Below, piece by piece: positions 8,152 to 15,500 of a DNA stretch of 64,000 nt. Made by a program: the position numbers and the translations under genes. The stretch's first letter is position 1. Every line of letters begins with the position of its first letter. Where the stretch lies: contig NZ_CP029194.1 of assembly GCF_008642375.1 (NCBI RefSeq), positions 4,402,001-4,466,000 of the forward strand. Direction: 5' to 3'. The notes beneath the pieces were generated by a model that made no database searches, was not told the origin of the DNA, and saw only the letters and a program-made list of their open reading frames with translations. The stretch comes from Streptomyces venezuelae (lineage in GTDB: Bacteria; Actinomycetota; Actinomycetes; Streptomycetales; Streptomycetaceae).

Positions 8152-9138
8152 ATGCATGCGATCACGATTCCGGAACCCGGCGGTCCCGAGGCCCTCGTCT
8201 GGGCCGAGGTGCCCGATCCCGTGCCCGGCGAGGGCGAGGTCCTCGTCGAGGTGGTGGCGAGCGCGGTCAACCGCGCCGACCTGCTCCAGCGCCAGGGCTT
8301 CTACGACCCGCCGCCGGGCAGCTCTCCTTACCCCGGCCTGGAGTGCTCGGGGCGGATCTCCGCGCTCGGGCCCGGGGTGTCCGGCTGGGCGGTCGGTGAC
8401 GAGGTGTGCGCGCTGCTCGTCGGCGGCGGATACGCCGAGAAGGTCGTCGTCCCGGTCGGTCAGCTCCTGCCGGTGCCGGAGGGCGTCGACCTGGCCACGG
8501 CCGCCGCGCTCCCCGAGGTCGCCTGCACCGTCTGGTCGAACATCTTCATGATCGCCCACCTGCGTCCGGGCGAGACGGTGCTCGTGCACGGCGGAGCGAG
8601 CGGGATCGGCACGATGGCGATCCAGCTCGCGAAGGCGGTCGGCGCCCGGGTGGCGGTCACGGCCGGAAGCCCCGCGAAGCTGGCCCGCTGTGCCGAACTG
8701 GGCGCGGACGTCCTCATCGACTACCGCGAGCAGGACTTCGTCGAGGAACTGCACAAGGCGACGGACGGGGCCGGTGCGGACGTCATCCTGGACATCGTCG
8801 GCGCCAAGTACCTGGAGCGGAACGTGAAGGCCCTGGCCGTCAGCGGCCGGCTGGTGATCATCGGTCTCCAGGGCGGAGTGAAGGGCGAGATCAACCTGGG
8901 GGCGCTGCTCGCCAAGCGCGCGGCGGTCATGGCGACGACGCTGCGCTCCCGCCCGCCGCAGGAGAAGGCGGCGATCGTCGCCGCCGTCCGCGAGCACGTC
9001 TGGCCGCTGATCGGCGCGGGCACCATCCGGCCGGTCGTCGACCGTACGGTGCCGATGCCGGAGGCTGCCGAGGCGCACCGGGTGCTGGAGTCCGGCGACA
9101 ACGTCGGCAAGGTGCTGCTGCTCGCGCCCCGAGGCTGA
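8152..9138 (+). CDS. Zinc-independent NAD(P)H:quinone oxidoreductase (zeta-crystallin type)
   Basis: This medium-chain dehydrogenase/reductase has 328 residues. The GroES-like N-terminal domain contains the family segment VNRADLLQRQGFYDPPPG. The NAD(P)-binding fold begins at VHGGASGIGTMAIQLAK (about 146-162). The structural and catalytic zinc cysteines of alcohol dehydrogenases are absent, as expected for quinone reductases of the PIG3/QOR class, which reduce quinones by one or two electrons. ATG at 8152 was chosen because it begins the conserved MHAITIPEPGGP. It stands alone between two terminators. Its last 22 bases recur twice downstream. Confidence 0.87.
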   Translation: MHAITIPEPGGPEALVWAEVPDPVPGEGEVLVEVVASAVNRADLLQRQGFYDPPPGSSPYPGLECSGRISALGPGVSGWAVGDEVCALLVGGGYAEKVVVPVGQLLPVPEGVDLATAAALPEVACTVWSNIFMIAHLRPGETVLVHGGASGIGTMAIQLAKAVGARVAVTAGSPAKLARCAELGADVLIDYREQDFVEELHKATDGAGADVILDIVGAKYLERNVKALAVSGRLVIIGLQGGVKGEINLGALLAKRAAVMATTLRSRPPQEKAAIVAAVREHVWPLIGAGTIRPVVDRTVPMPEAAEAHRVLESGDNVGKVLLLAPRG

Positions 9139-9236
9139 TCCCCGGCCCCGGGCGGACCGCCAACACGCTGCTCGCGCCCCGAGGCTGACCCCGGCCGCGG
9201 CCGACCCGCTGCACGCTGCCCGCGCCCCGCGGCCGA
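9117..9236 (+). repeat. Three copies of the quinone reductase 3' end
   Basis: The 22-bp terminus GCTGCTCGCGCCCCGAGGC plus TGA lies at 9117-9138. It recurs exactly at 9167-9188 and in diverged form at 9215-9236, a period of 48-50 bp. The similarity continues into the CCCCGGCC after each stop. This looks like a local tandem duplication of the gene end, now decaying as noncoding DNA. Confidence 0.8.
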
Positions 9237-9250
9237 CCCGGCGTACACGC

Positions 9251-9293
9251 GGAGGAGGGGCCCGGCACACGAGGTGTGCCGGGCCCCTCCTCC
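9251..9293. terminator. Bidirectional terminator between quinone reductase and bpa
   Basis: A perfect 20-bp stem with a 3-base loop (GAG) lies between two convergent genes. The left arm is GGAGGAGGGGCCCGGCACAC. Confidence 0.88.
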
Positions 9294-9311
9294 GTACGGT
9301 GGTCTCGGGAA

Positions 9312-9860
9312 CTACAGGTACGGCCCCGAGCGGACCGCGTGGCCGTGGCCGCGGTCGTCGTCGTCATCGTCGTGCGAGGAACCCGGCGGAAGTGCCCGGC
9401 GCATCTGCTCCAACTGGGCGCGGGCCGCCATCTGCTGGGCGAACAGTGCCGTCTGGATGCCGTGGAAGAGGCCTTCCAGCCACCCCACCAACTGGGCCTG
9501 CGCGATGCGCAGTTCCGCCTCGGAGGGGATCGCCTCGTCCGTGAACGGCAGGGAGAGCCGCTCCAGTTCCTCGACAAGCTCGGGCGCGAGCCCGTCTTCC
9601 AGCTCCTTCACCGAGCTGGCGTGGATGTCCTTGAGCCTGACGCGGCTCGCCTCGTCGAGAGGAGCCGCCCGTACTTCCTCCAGGAGCTGCTTGATCATGC
9701 TGCCGATCCGCATGACCTTCGCAGGCTGCTCGACCATTTCCGTCACCGGGACCTCGCGGGATTCGTCGTCACCCTGAGCGCCGCCGAGCGCCGTCCCGTC
9801 CTGTCCCACGATGAGGACCTGGGGGCTCTCCTGCGACCTGTCATTCCTCGGCATCTCCAT
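9312..9860 (-). CDS. bpa: Bacterial proteasome activator (Bpa)
   Basis: The 182-residue protein matches the DUF2587/Bpa family. Bpa forms a dodecameric ATP-independent ring that docks on the 20S proteasome and feeds it unfolded proteins such as HspR. The core is helical (about 35-155, MIKQLLEEVRAAPLDEASRV onward). The C-terminus ends GPYL, close to the GQYL tail with which mycobacterial Bpa opens the proteasome gate. An Asp6 run followed by His/Gly-rich residues precedes the tail. ATG at 9860 gives the longest conserved product; ATG 9854 is an alternative. The gene is single, with terminators on both sides. Confidence 0.88.
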   Translation of the reverse strand: MEMPRNDRSQESPQVLIVGQDGTALGGAQGDDESREVPVTEMVEQPAKVMRIGSMIKQLLEEVRAAPLDEASRVRLKDIHASSVKELEDGLAPELVEELERLSLPFTDEAIPSEAELRIAQAQLVGWLEGLFHGIQTALFAQQMAARAQLEQMRRALPPGSSHDDDDDDRGHGHAVRSGPYL

Positions 9861-9897
9861 GCCGCCATTCTCTCGCACACATGCCTCACCACACGGT

Positions 9898-9938
9898 GTG
9901 CCCCTGTACGAGGGTGATCCACCCTCGTACAGGGGCAC
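9898..9938 (-). terminator. Terminator of the PadR-ABC operon
   Basis: A perfect 19-bp stem (GTGCCCCTGTACGAGGGTG) with loop ATC lies just past the permease stop on the minus strand and just upstream of bpa, insulating the two. Confidence 0.85.
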
Positions 9939-9966
9939 AGGAAGGCAACGAACCGCCGGGGATCCG

Positions 9967-12837
9967 TCAGGTCGCCGCGCGCCGGGCCACTGCGCCGCGC
10001 GAGCGGGTCACCAGGGCGGCGAGGAGCGCGGCGCCGAGCGGTACGGCGACGAGGAGTCCGCCGAGCGTCTCCCAGGGGATGACGATCGGCACGTACGGCG
10101 GGCCCGACCCGCCGTTGTCCCAGCCCTGCTGGATCGCCTGCTCGTAGAAGGCGAGCGCCTCGCGCTCCTCGGTGAGCCGGAGGCCCACCGCGGGCAGGAC
10201 GCCGGCCGCCGATCCGAGGATCACGCCCATCGCCGCGACGACACCGCATTGGAAGCCGCTGAGCGTACGGCGGACCCGGGGCGGGGCGCCGACGGCCGCG
10301 AGCGTCTTCAGGTCGGCCTCGGCGTCGGCCTGGGCGAGGCCGGTGGCGATACCGGCGGCGCCGATGGTGACGAGGCCCGCGAAGACGGCCAGCGCGATCA
10401 GGAAGAGGCTGTCCTCGTTGACGAAGCCCTCCTCCACGTGCAGTTCGACGCTGCCGCCGAGCTTGGCGAGTTCGCCGTCGAGCTTCTGGCGCTGCTCGGT
10501 GTCCGGCACGCGCTCGGTGCTGAAGTACGCGCCCGCCGGCAGGGTGGAGAGTCCGGCGGCCTTCGCGGTGGCCGGGGACATCAGGAACTGGACGCCGTAG
10601 GACTTCTGGCCCTTGGGCACCAGGTAGGCGGGGATGGAGCTGACCTTCCCGGGCGCGGGCAGGCCCTTCTCGGCGGCCTTGTCGGCACCGGCCATGTCGG
10701 TGATCTGCTTGATGCCGACGGTGCCGTTCTTGTCGATCTCGGGCCGCGAGAAGGTGACGATCTTGCCTTCGGCGAGGGCCTTCGCGGCCCCCGGGTCGTC
10801 GACGCCGAGGACCTGGAGGACCTTCGCGTCACCGACGAGCAGACCGCTGTCGACGGACATCCAGCCACCCCTGGAGGACTGGTCGCACCGCCAGTCCTCA
10901 GTGATCATCTTCCGTCGCTGCTCGGGAGTGAACCTCTCGCTGGGGTCGCCGCCGCCGGCCGGAGCCATGGCGTACAGCGGGCACTCGTTCGCCGGAGGGA
11001 GTACGACCTCGTAGCGGCCGCAGCCCTCGCCGCCGTCCCAGGGGCGGCAGCCCGGCTTGCCGACCGAGACCCGCTCGACGTCGGCACGCACGTCGACGGG
11101 GAGGTAGCGCTGGACCGCTTCGCGGACCGCGGGAACGTCCCGGCCACCCTCCTCCAGGACGAAGGCGGAGACGGCTCCGTGCGGCAGGCGGGCCTCGTAC
11201 CCGGCCCTCTGCTGCGCCTCGCTGCTGGCCATGAAGGTGGAGACGGCGACCGTGCCCGCGACGGCGGCGAGGACGGCGGCGACAGCAGGTGCCGTACGTC
11301 CCCGGTTCCGGACGGCGTCCCGCAGCGCGAGCCGCGGCGAGAGCGGCAGCCAGCGGCCGGTCCGGCCGAAGAGCCCCACCAGGGCCGGGGTCATGGCGAC
11401 GACGCCGAGCTCGGCGATGGCGGAACCGCCCGCGACGATGACGAACGACTCGGTCGCGAGCGACCCGAAGAGCGCGATGGCGGCGCCGACGAGGATGGCC
11501 GCGAGGCCGATCAGGGGCAGGACGCGGCTGCTGCGACGGACCCCGCGCCGACCCGTGAGGGAGGCGAGGACGGTCTGCCGGGAAGCGGTGATCGCCGGGA
11601 CGATGGCGGAGAGCAGACCGGTCAGGACCGCGAGCAGCGCGATGCCGAGCAGTTCGAGCGGCCGGATGTCGAAGGCGCCGAACCGCTGGTTCATGGTGTC
11701 CTCGAGGACCGGCTGCAGCGCCAGCGTGAGGATCACGGCGAGGACGGTGCCGACGACGGCCGCGGCGACACCGATGACGAGACCGCCGCTCAGGACGATG
11801 GCCCGAATGTGGCTGCGGGCACCGCCGTTGGCCCCCACCAGACCGAGCTGGCGGCGCGAGCGGCGGGCGCCGACCGCGAACGCGGGTCCGGCGAGGAGGC
11901 AGATCTCCAGCATCGCCAGGCCGACGACGGTGCCGACCGCGGCGAGCGCGGCGGCGTCGGCCGCCGGGCTGGAGTCGTACGAGCCCCAGTTCTCCTTCGA
12001 GTACAGCGGCACCGCGGAATCGGCCGGCGGGTCGAGCATGACGGCACGCGAGGTGACGACCACACCCTTGGTGTTGATCTGCTGGACCGTGTTCCACGTG
12101 AAACCACCGGACTTCTTCACCAGATAGTCGGTGGAGATGCCGGGGGCGGACAGACCGGACTTCTCGACCGCCTTCGCATACGAGGTGAGGAAGGCGCCCG
12201 GCAGGGCGTTGACCTGGTCGACGGCGAGCGCGTCGGGAAGTTCGTAGGAGCCGACGATCCGATACGTACGGTCGAAGTTGCGGGCGGAAAGGGTCGAGCC
12301 GACCGACAGACCGCTGGACTCCAGGAAGTGCGAGGTCGCCATGACCTCGTCGGCCTTCTCCGGGAAACGCCCCGTGAGGAGGGTCATGATGCCGCGGGCG
12401 ACCGGGTCGGACGCCTTCAGCTCACGGACGTCGGCCGAGAGCAGACCGTGGGCCGTGGTCAGCTTGGCCGTCCCGGAGCGGTCCGTGAGAACCGTGGAAC
12501 CCGCCGGGATCGCCTTGGTGACGTCGGTCGGGCCGTCCGGCCACGGCTGATCCTTGTACTCCTTGACCGGCGTGTGCATCTCGCCCGGCGGGTCCTGGAA
12601 GATCGGGACGCCCTCGACCTGGGCGTCCCTGAATATCGCGTCGGCCGTGCCCATCGACCTCTCCACCCGCTCCGCGGGGGACAGTTCGGAGCTGCGGTAG
12701 GTCAGATCGAGGGCGCTGACGCCCAGGATGGGCAGGGCGATCATCGCGAGGACGAGAGCGCTGCGGCCCTTGGAGCGCCAGGCGTCGCGGCGGGCGATGC
12801 GGATCGCGGCCCGCCAGGAGTGGAACCAGGTCTTCAC
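9967..12837 (-). CDS. ABC transporter permease with FtsX domains
   Basis: This is a large 956-residue permease. A first TM follows a basic N-terminus (about 28-46) and a 230-residue extracytoplasmic region comes next. A block of TMs (about 290-500) holds the first FtsX domain. Another TM (about 530), a second long external domain (about 545-800), and the second FtsX domain with TMs near 812, 865 and 930 complete it. The layout matches MacB/LolC-like duplicated permeases that move lipids or peptides or act in antibiotic defence. Its start overlaps the ATPase stop by 4 bases, so the two are co-translated. A one-mismatch parS site lies inside at 12091-12104. Confidence 0.85.
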   Translation of the reverse strand: MKTWFHSWRAAIRIARRDAWRSKGRSALVLAMIALPILGVSALDLTYRSSELSPAERVERSMGTADAIFRDAQVEGVPIFQDPPGEMHTPVKEYKDQPWPDGPTDVTKAIPAGSTVLTDRSGTAKLTTAHGLLSADVRELKASDPVARGIMTLLTGRFPEKADEVMATSHFLESSGLSVGSTLSARNFDRTYRIVGSYELPDALAVDQVNALPGAFLTSYAKAVEKSGLSAPGISTDYLVKKSGGFTWNTVQQINTKGVVVTSRAVMLDPPADSAVPLYSKENWGSYDSSPAADAAALAAVGTVVGLAMLEICLLAGPAFAVGARRSRRQLGLVGANGGARSHIRAIVLSGGLVIGVAAAVVGTVLAVILTLALQPVLEDTMNQRFGAFDIRPLELLGIALLAVLTGLLSAIVPAITASRQTVLASLTGRRGVRRSSRVLPLIGLAAILVGAAIALFGSLATESFVIVAGGSAIAELGVVAMTPALVGLFGRTGRWLPLSPRLALRDAVRNRGRTAPAVAAVLAAVAGTVAVSTFMASSEAQQRAGYEARLPHGAVSAFVLEEGGRDVPAVREAVQRYLPVDVRADVERVSVGKPGCRPWDGGEGCGRYEVVLPPANECPLYAMAPAGGGDPSERFTPEQRRKMITEDWRCDQSSRGGWMSVDSGLLVGDAKVLQVLGVDDPGAAKALAEGKIVTFSRPEIDKNGTVGIKQITDMAGADKAAEKGLPAPGKVSSIPAYLVPKGQKSYGVQFLMSPATAKAAGLSTLPAGAYFSTERVPDTEQRQKLDGELAKLGGSVELHVEEGFVNEDSLFLIALAVFAGLVTIGAAGIATGLAQADAEADLKTLAAVGAPPRVRRTLSGFQCGVVAAMGVILGSAAGVLPAVGLRLTEEREALAFYEQAIQQGWDNGGSGPPYVPIVIPWETLGGLLVAVPLGAALLAALVTRSRGAVARRAAT
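12091..12104. other. Degenerate parS-like site (one mismatch)
   Basis: GTTCCACGTGAAAC differs from the parS consensus at one base. It lies within the permease coding sequence, between the two perfect sites at 6965 and 25487. It may be a weak ParB site or chance. Confidence 0.5.
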
Positions 12838-13568
12838 GCCTCCGCCACCTGGCCCGAGAGGAGGGAGTCCGCCTCGCTGCGCACGGTCTGGTCGACGATC
12901 GCGCCGTCCCGCAGGAACACGACGCGGTCGGCCCAGGCGGCGAACCGCGGCTCGTGGGTGACCAGGACACCGGCGGCGCCCGCGTCGCAGCGGGACCGCA
13001 GGAGGGCGAGCACGGACTCGCCGGTCTCGGAGTCGAGCGCGCCGGTCGGCTCGTCGGCGAGGACGAGACGGCGGTCGCCCACGAGGGCGCGCGCGATGGC
13101 CACACGCTGCTGCTGGCCGCCGGACATCTCGTCGGGGAAGCGCTCGGCGAGGTGACCGAGCCCCATCTCCTCCAGGGCGGCCACGGCCTCGACGCGGGCC
13201 TTGCGGGCGGAGGTGCCGTCGAGCTCACGGGGCAGGGCCACGTTCTCGGCGGCGGTGAGCGCCGGGATGAGGTTGTAGTCCTGGAAGACGTACCCGATGC
13301 TGCGGCGGCGCAGGGCGGCGAGCTCCTTGACGCTCGCGGTGGTGATGTCGGTGTTCTCGACGATCACATGGCCCGAGGTCGGGGTGTCCAGGCCGCCCGC
13401 GATGGTGAGGAGCGTGGACTTGCCGGAGCCGGACGGGCCCATGACGGCGACGAGTTCGCCGGGGTACACGGCGAGGTCGATCCCCCGCAGGGCGTGCACC
13501 TCGGTGGCGCCCGAGCCGTGGACGCGGGTCAGGTTCTGGAGCTGCAGCACGGGCTGCTGTGTGGACAT
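12834..13568 (-). CDS. ABC transporter ATP-binding protein (LolD/MacB type)
   Basis: The 244-residue ATPase has Walker A GPSGSGKST (about 44-52), a Q-loop at YVFQDYNLIPALTA, the signature MSGGQQQRVAIARAL (about 147-161), Walker B RLVLADEP and a switch His in VTHEPRFAAW. It energises the adjacent FtsX permease. The PadR gene lies 99 bases upstream in the same direction, so repressor, ATPase and permease probably form one self-controlled operon. Confidence 0.92.
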   Translation of the reverse strand: MSTQQPVLQLQNLTRVHGSGATEVHALRGIDLAVYPGELVAVMGPSGSGKSTLLTIAGGLDTPTSGHVIVENTDITTASVKELAALRRRSIGYVFQDYNLIPALTAAENVALPRELDGTSARKARVEAVAALEEMGLGHLAERFPDEMSGGQQQRVAIARALVGDRRLVLADEPTGALDSETGESVLALLRSRCDAGAAGVLVTHEPRFAAWADRVVFLRDGAIVDQTVRSEADSLLSGQVAEA

Positions 13569-13667
13569 GGAGGGGTCCCCCTTGGGCGTACGCGGCGGGA
13601 GGCCGGTACGGATCGAGCGGTGGAAGGTGGTGCGGAAGCGGTACGGGCGGTGCGCGCGAGAGTGCGG

Positions 13668-14363
13668 TCAGCGCGCCCCGGGCGTACCGGTGGTCAGGTC
13701 GGTCGGGTCGGTCGCGGCCGCAGCGACAGCCGGAGCCGCCGGAGCCGTCGCGGACGCCGGAGATGCCGGCGGAGAGGTCGGCGGAGTCGGCGGAGAGGCC
13801 GGGTCCGTCCTCGGGGCGAGTGCGGAGAGGCGGATCAGCCGGGCCTCGCAGTGGTCCAGCCAGCGCGCCTCGGCCTCGGTCTGGAAGATCAGCTGCTCCA
13901 GGACGAGCAGCCAGGCCACGTCGTCCCTTTCCCGCGCGCCCCCGCTCTCGACGGCGACGAGCGCCTGGGCCTTGAGCCGGGTGTAGTCCTGCATCGCCTT
14001 CACGGTGTGCCGGCGCTGGGACTGGATGACGTCACGGATGTCGACGCAGGGCGCGCCCACCGCCATGGCGAGCTTGATGGCCAGCTCGTCTCGGGCGGGG
14101 CTGGTGCGGTCCACGGGCTTCTCGAACCAGGTCCTGAGCTCGGTGAGGCCGGCGTCGGTGATCGCGTAGAGCTCGTGCCCCGCCTCGTCCCTGCCCCCCT
14201 GCGCGACCATGCCGTCGCGCTCCAGCCGGCTCAGGGTCGTGTAGACCTGGCCGACGTTGAGCGGCCAGGTGGAGCCCGTGCGGGACTCGAACTCCGTACG
14301 GAGCTGGGAACCGTACCGAGGGCCGCGTTCGAGGAGGGCGAGGAGCCCGTGGCGGATCGACAT
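13668..14363 (-). CDS. PadR-family transcriptional repressor
   Basis: The 231-residue protein starts at ATG 14363 with MSIRHGLLALLERGPRYG, the classic PadR winged helix (about 1-80). A helical Vir_C_2-type region follows (about 90-180) and ends in a Pro/Ala/Thr-rich tail. PadR proteins often repress exporters and are released by aromatic or antibiotic ligands. A 24-bp inverted repeat overlaps its own start codon, so autorepression is likely, and the mRNA is probably leaderless. The downstream ABC exporter is the obvious target. Confidence 0.87.
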   Translation of the reverse strand: MSIRHGLLALLERGPRYGSQLRTEFESRTGSTWPLNVGQVYTTLSRLERDGMVAQGGRDEAGHELYAITDAGLTELRTWFEKPVDRTSPARDELAIKLAMAVGAPCVDIRDVIQSQRRHTVKAMQDYTRLKAQALVAVESGGARERDDVAWLLVLEQLIFQTEAEARWLDHCEARLIRLSALAPRTDPASPPTPPTSPPASPASATAPAAPAVAAAATDPTDLTTGTPGAR

Positions 14364-14385
14364 ACTCAGTATGTATACCGAGTAT
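14362..14385. promoter_or_regulatory. PadR operator overlapping the padR start codon
   Basis: Half-sites ATACTC-GTAT and ATAC-GAGTAT form an almost perfect 24-bp inverted repeat, an AT-rich island in high-GC DNA. It covers the initiation codon and the region where a -10 hexamer would lie on the minus strand, so binding would block transcription of padR and the ABC operon directly. Confidence 0.75.
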
Positions 14386-14458
14386 GCCGAGACCCACAAC
14401 CGCCCTGAGACGGAAGGGGAAGGTCCGTCTCAAGGGGGACCGGGGCGGGCGCCGCGGC

Positions 14459-15274
14459 TCAGCGGCGGCGCATGCGGAGCCCCAGGAAGCCGATCCCGAG
14501 CCCCATCAGAGCCAGCCCCACCCCCAGGGTGAGGACGGGAATCCGCTGGTCGACGAGGGGAGGAGAGGCCTCGGACGCCATGTGGGGAGCGGCGGCGGGC
14601 CGGGTCGCGGGCGCCATCTCGGTGAGTACCTCGTCCTCCTCGCGTACCGCCTCGTCCTCCTCGACGACCTCCTCGGAGGCCTCGTACGAGCCGGAGTCTG
14701 TTGCCGTCTTGGTACGAGACGGGCCGGGGGAAGGGGCGGTGGCGCTCGGCGGGACGGTGGCCGTCTCGGTGCGCCCGGGCCGCGGGCGGCCCTCTCCGGC
14801 CGGGCGGCCCGCCAGGGAGGCGGAGCCGCTGGGGGCGGGGGCGTCGGTGGGAGCGGCGCTCGGGGCGGTGGAGGAGGGCGAGGCGGTACCGGTCGGCGCG
14901 GGTGCCGGCGGGGCGGGTGTGCCAGGGGTGCCCGGGCCGCCGGTGCGCCCGGGTGAGGCCGGCCCGGACCCGGACCCGGACCCGCTGCCGGTACCCGTCC
15001 CGGTCCCGGCAGCAGGAGAGGACGGGGTGGGCGGGGAGCCGGAAGGCGTCGTGGCAGAAGAAGCCGTCGCCGTGGTGGGCGGCGCGGAGGGCCCGGCCGG
15101 GGTGGTCGGCGGGGGCGGCGCGGGGGATGTGGTCGGCGCGACCGTCCGTGGACCGGCGGGGGTTTCCGCCGTGTGCCCGAGGGGCGCGGCGGACAGGGCG
15201 AACGCGCAGGCGAACGTGCAGGTGAGCGCGGGGCCGAGGGCCCGCGCCCGTGCCCTGCGGAGTGCTGGAGTCAC
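14459..15274 (-). CDS. Surface-anchored Pro/Thr/Ser-rich protein
   Basis: The 271-residue protein has a signal peptide (about 1-35, ending near PLGHTAETP) and a long low-complexity stalk (about 36-175: TTSPAPPPPTT, then GTGTGTGSGSGSGSG). An acidic patch follows (EEVVEEDEAVREEDE), then one C-terminal TM (about 246-266) and a final RMRRR. This resembles sortase-anchored or tail-anchored wall proteins, but no clear LPXTG/LAXTG box was seen before the TM, so anchoring by the TM itself is as likely. It has no enzymatic domain. It is encoded just upstream of padR on the same strand but separated from it by the PadR operator. Confidence 0.65.
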   Translation of the reverse strand: MTPALRRARARALGPALTCTFACAFALSAAPLGHTAETPAGPRTVAPTTSPAPPPPTTPAGPSAPPTTATASSATTPSGSPPTPSSPAAGTGTGTGSGSGSGSGPASPGRTGGPGTPGTPAPPAPAPTGTASPSSTAPSAAPTDAPAPSGSASLAGRPAGEGRPRPGRTETATVPPSATAPSPGPSRTKTATDSGSYEASEEVVEEDEAVREEDEVLTEMAPATRPAAAPHMASEASPPLVDQRIPVLTLGVGLALMGLGIGFLGLRMRRR

Positions 15275-15369
15275 CGGGTGACCCCCTCCCGTACCGAGCC
15301 GCCGAGGTGTCGACTCAGCGTCACATGCCGGGACACTTCCGGCATCCGGGAGGGGGTGGCAGGCGTAAG

Positions 15370-15393
15370 GGCGGGCGGGAGTTCCCGCCCGCC
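15370..15393 (-). terminator. Hairpin downstream of the PASTA kinase gene
   Basis: An 11-bp perfect inverted repeat, GGCGGGCGGGA, with a 2-base loop lies about 105 bases beyond the kinase stop on the minus strand, after a set of tandem repeats. Confidence 0.6.
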
Positions 15394-15394
15394 T

Positions 15395-15500
15395 CGGTAT
15401 TACGGGCCCCTGCTGGCCCCGGTACTACGACGCCTGCCGGTCCCGGTACTACGACGCCTGCCCGCCTCGGTACCACAGCGCCTGCCCGCTCCGTTACTAC
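15395..15500. repeat. 24-bp tandem repeats at the kinase 3' end
   Basis: About four to five imperfect units based on CGGTACTACGACGCCTGCC plus five further bases run from the hairpin into the kinase stop codon region. Two central units are nearly identical. The last unit covers the TAG stop, so the array probably grew by duplication of the gene terminus. Confidence 0.75.

Noticed and set aside
9117..9236. CRISPR-like array after the quinone reductase
   Set aside because: Three units, one being the gene end, no constant-length spacers and no cas genes.
9811..13155. An 1114-codon plus-strand frame opposite the ABC operon
   Set aside because: Composition is Gly/Arg/Asp/Glu-rich nonsense, with no domain, and it is a shadow of the well-supported permease and ATPase.
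15395..15500. CRISPR or IS end in the 24-bp repeats
   Set aside because: Units abut without spacers and there is no transposase; it is a simple tandem repeat.
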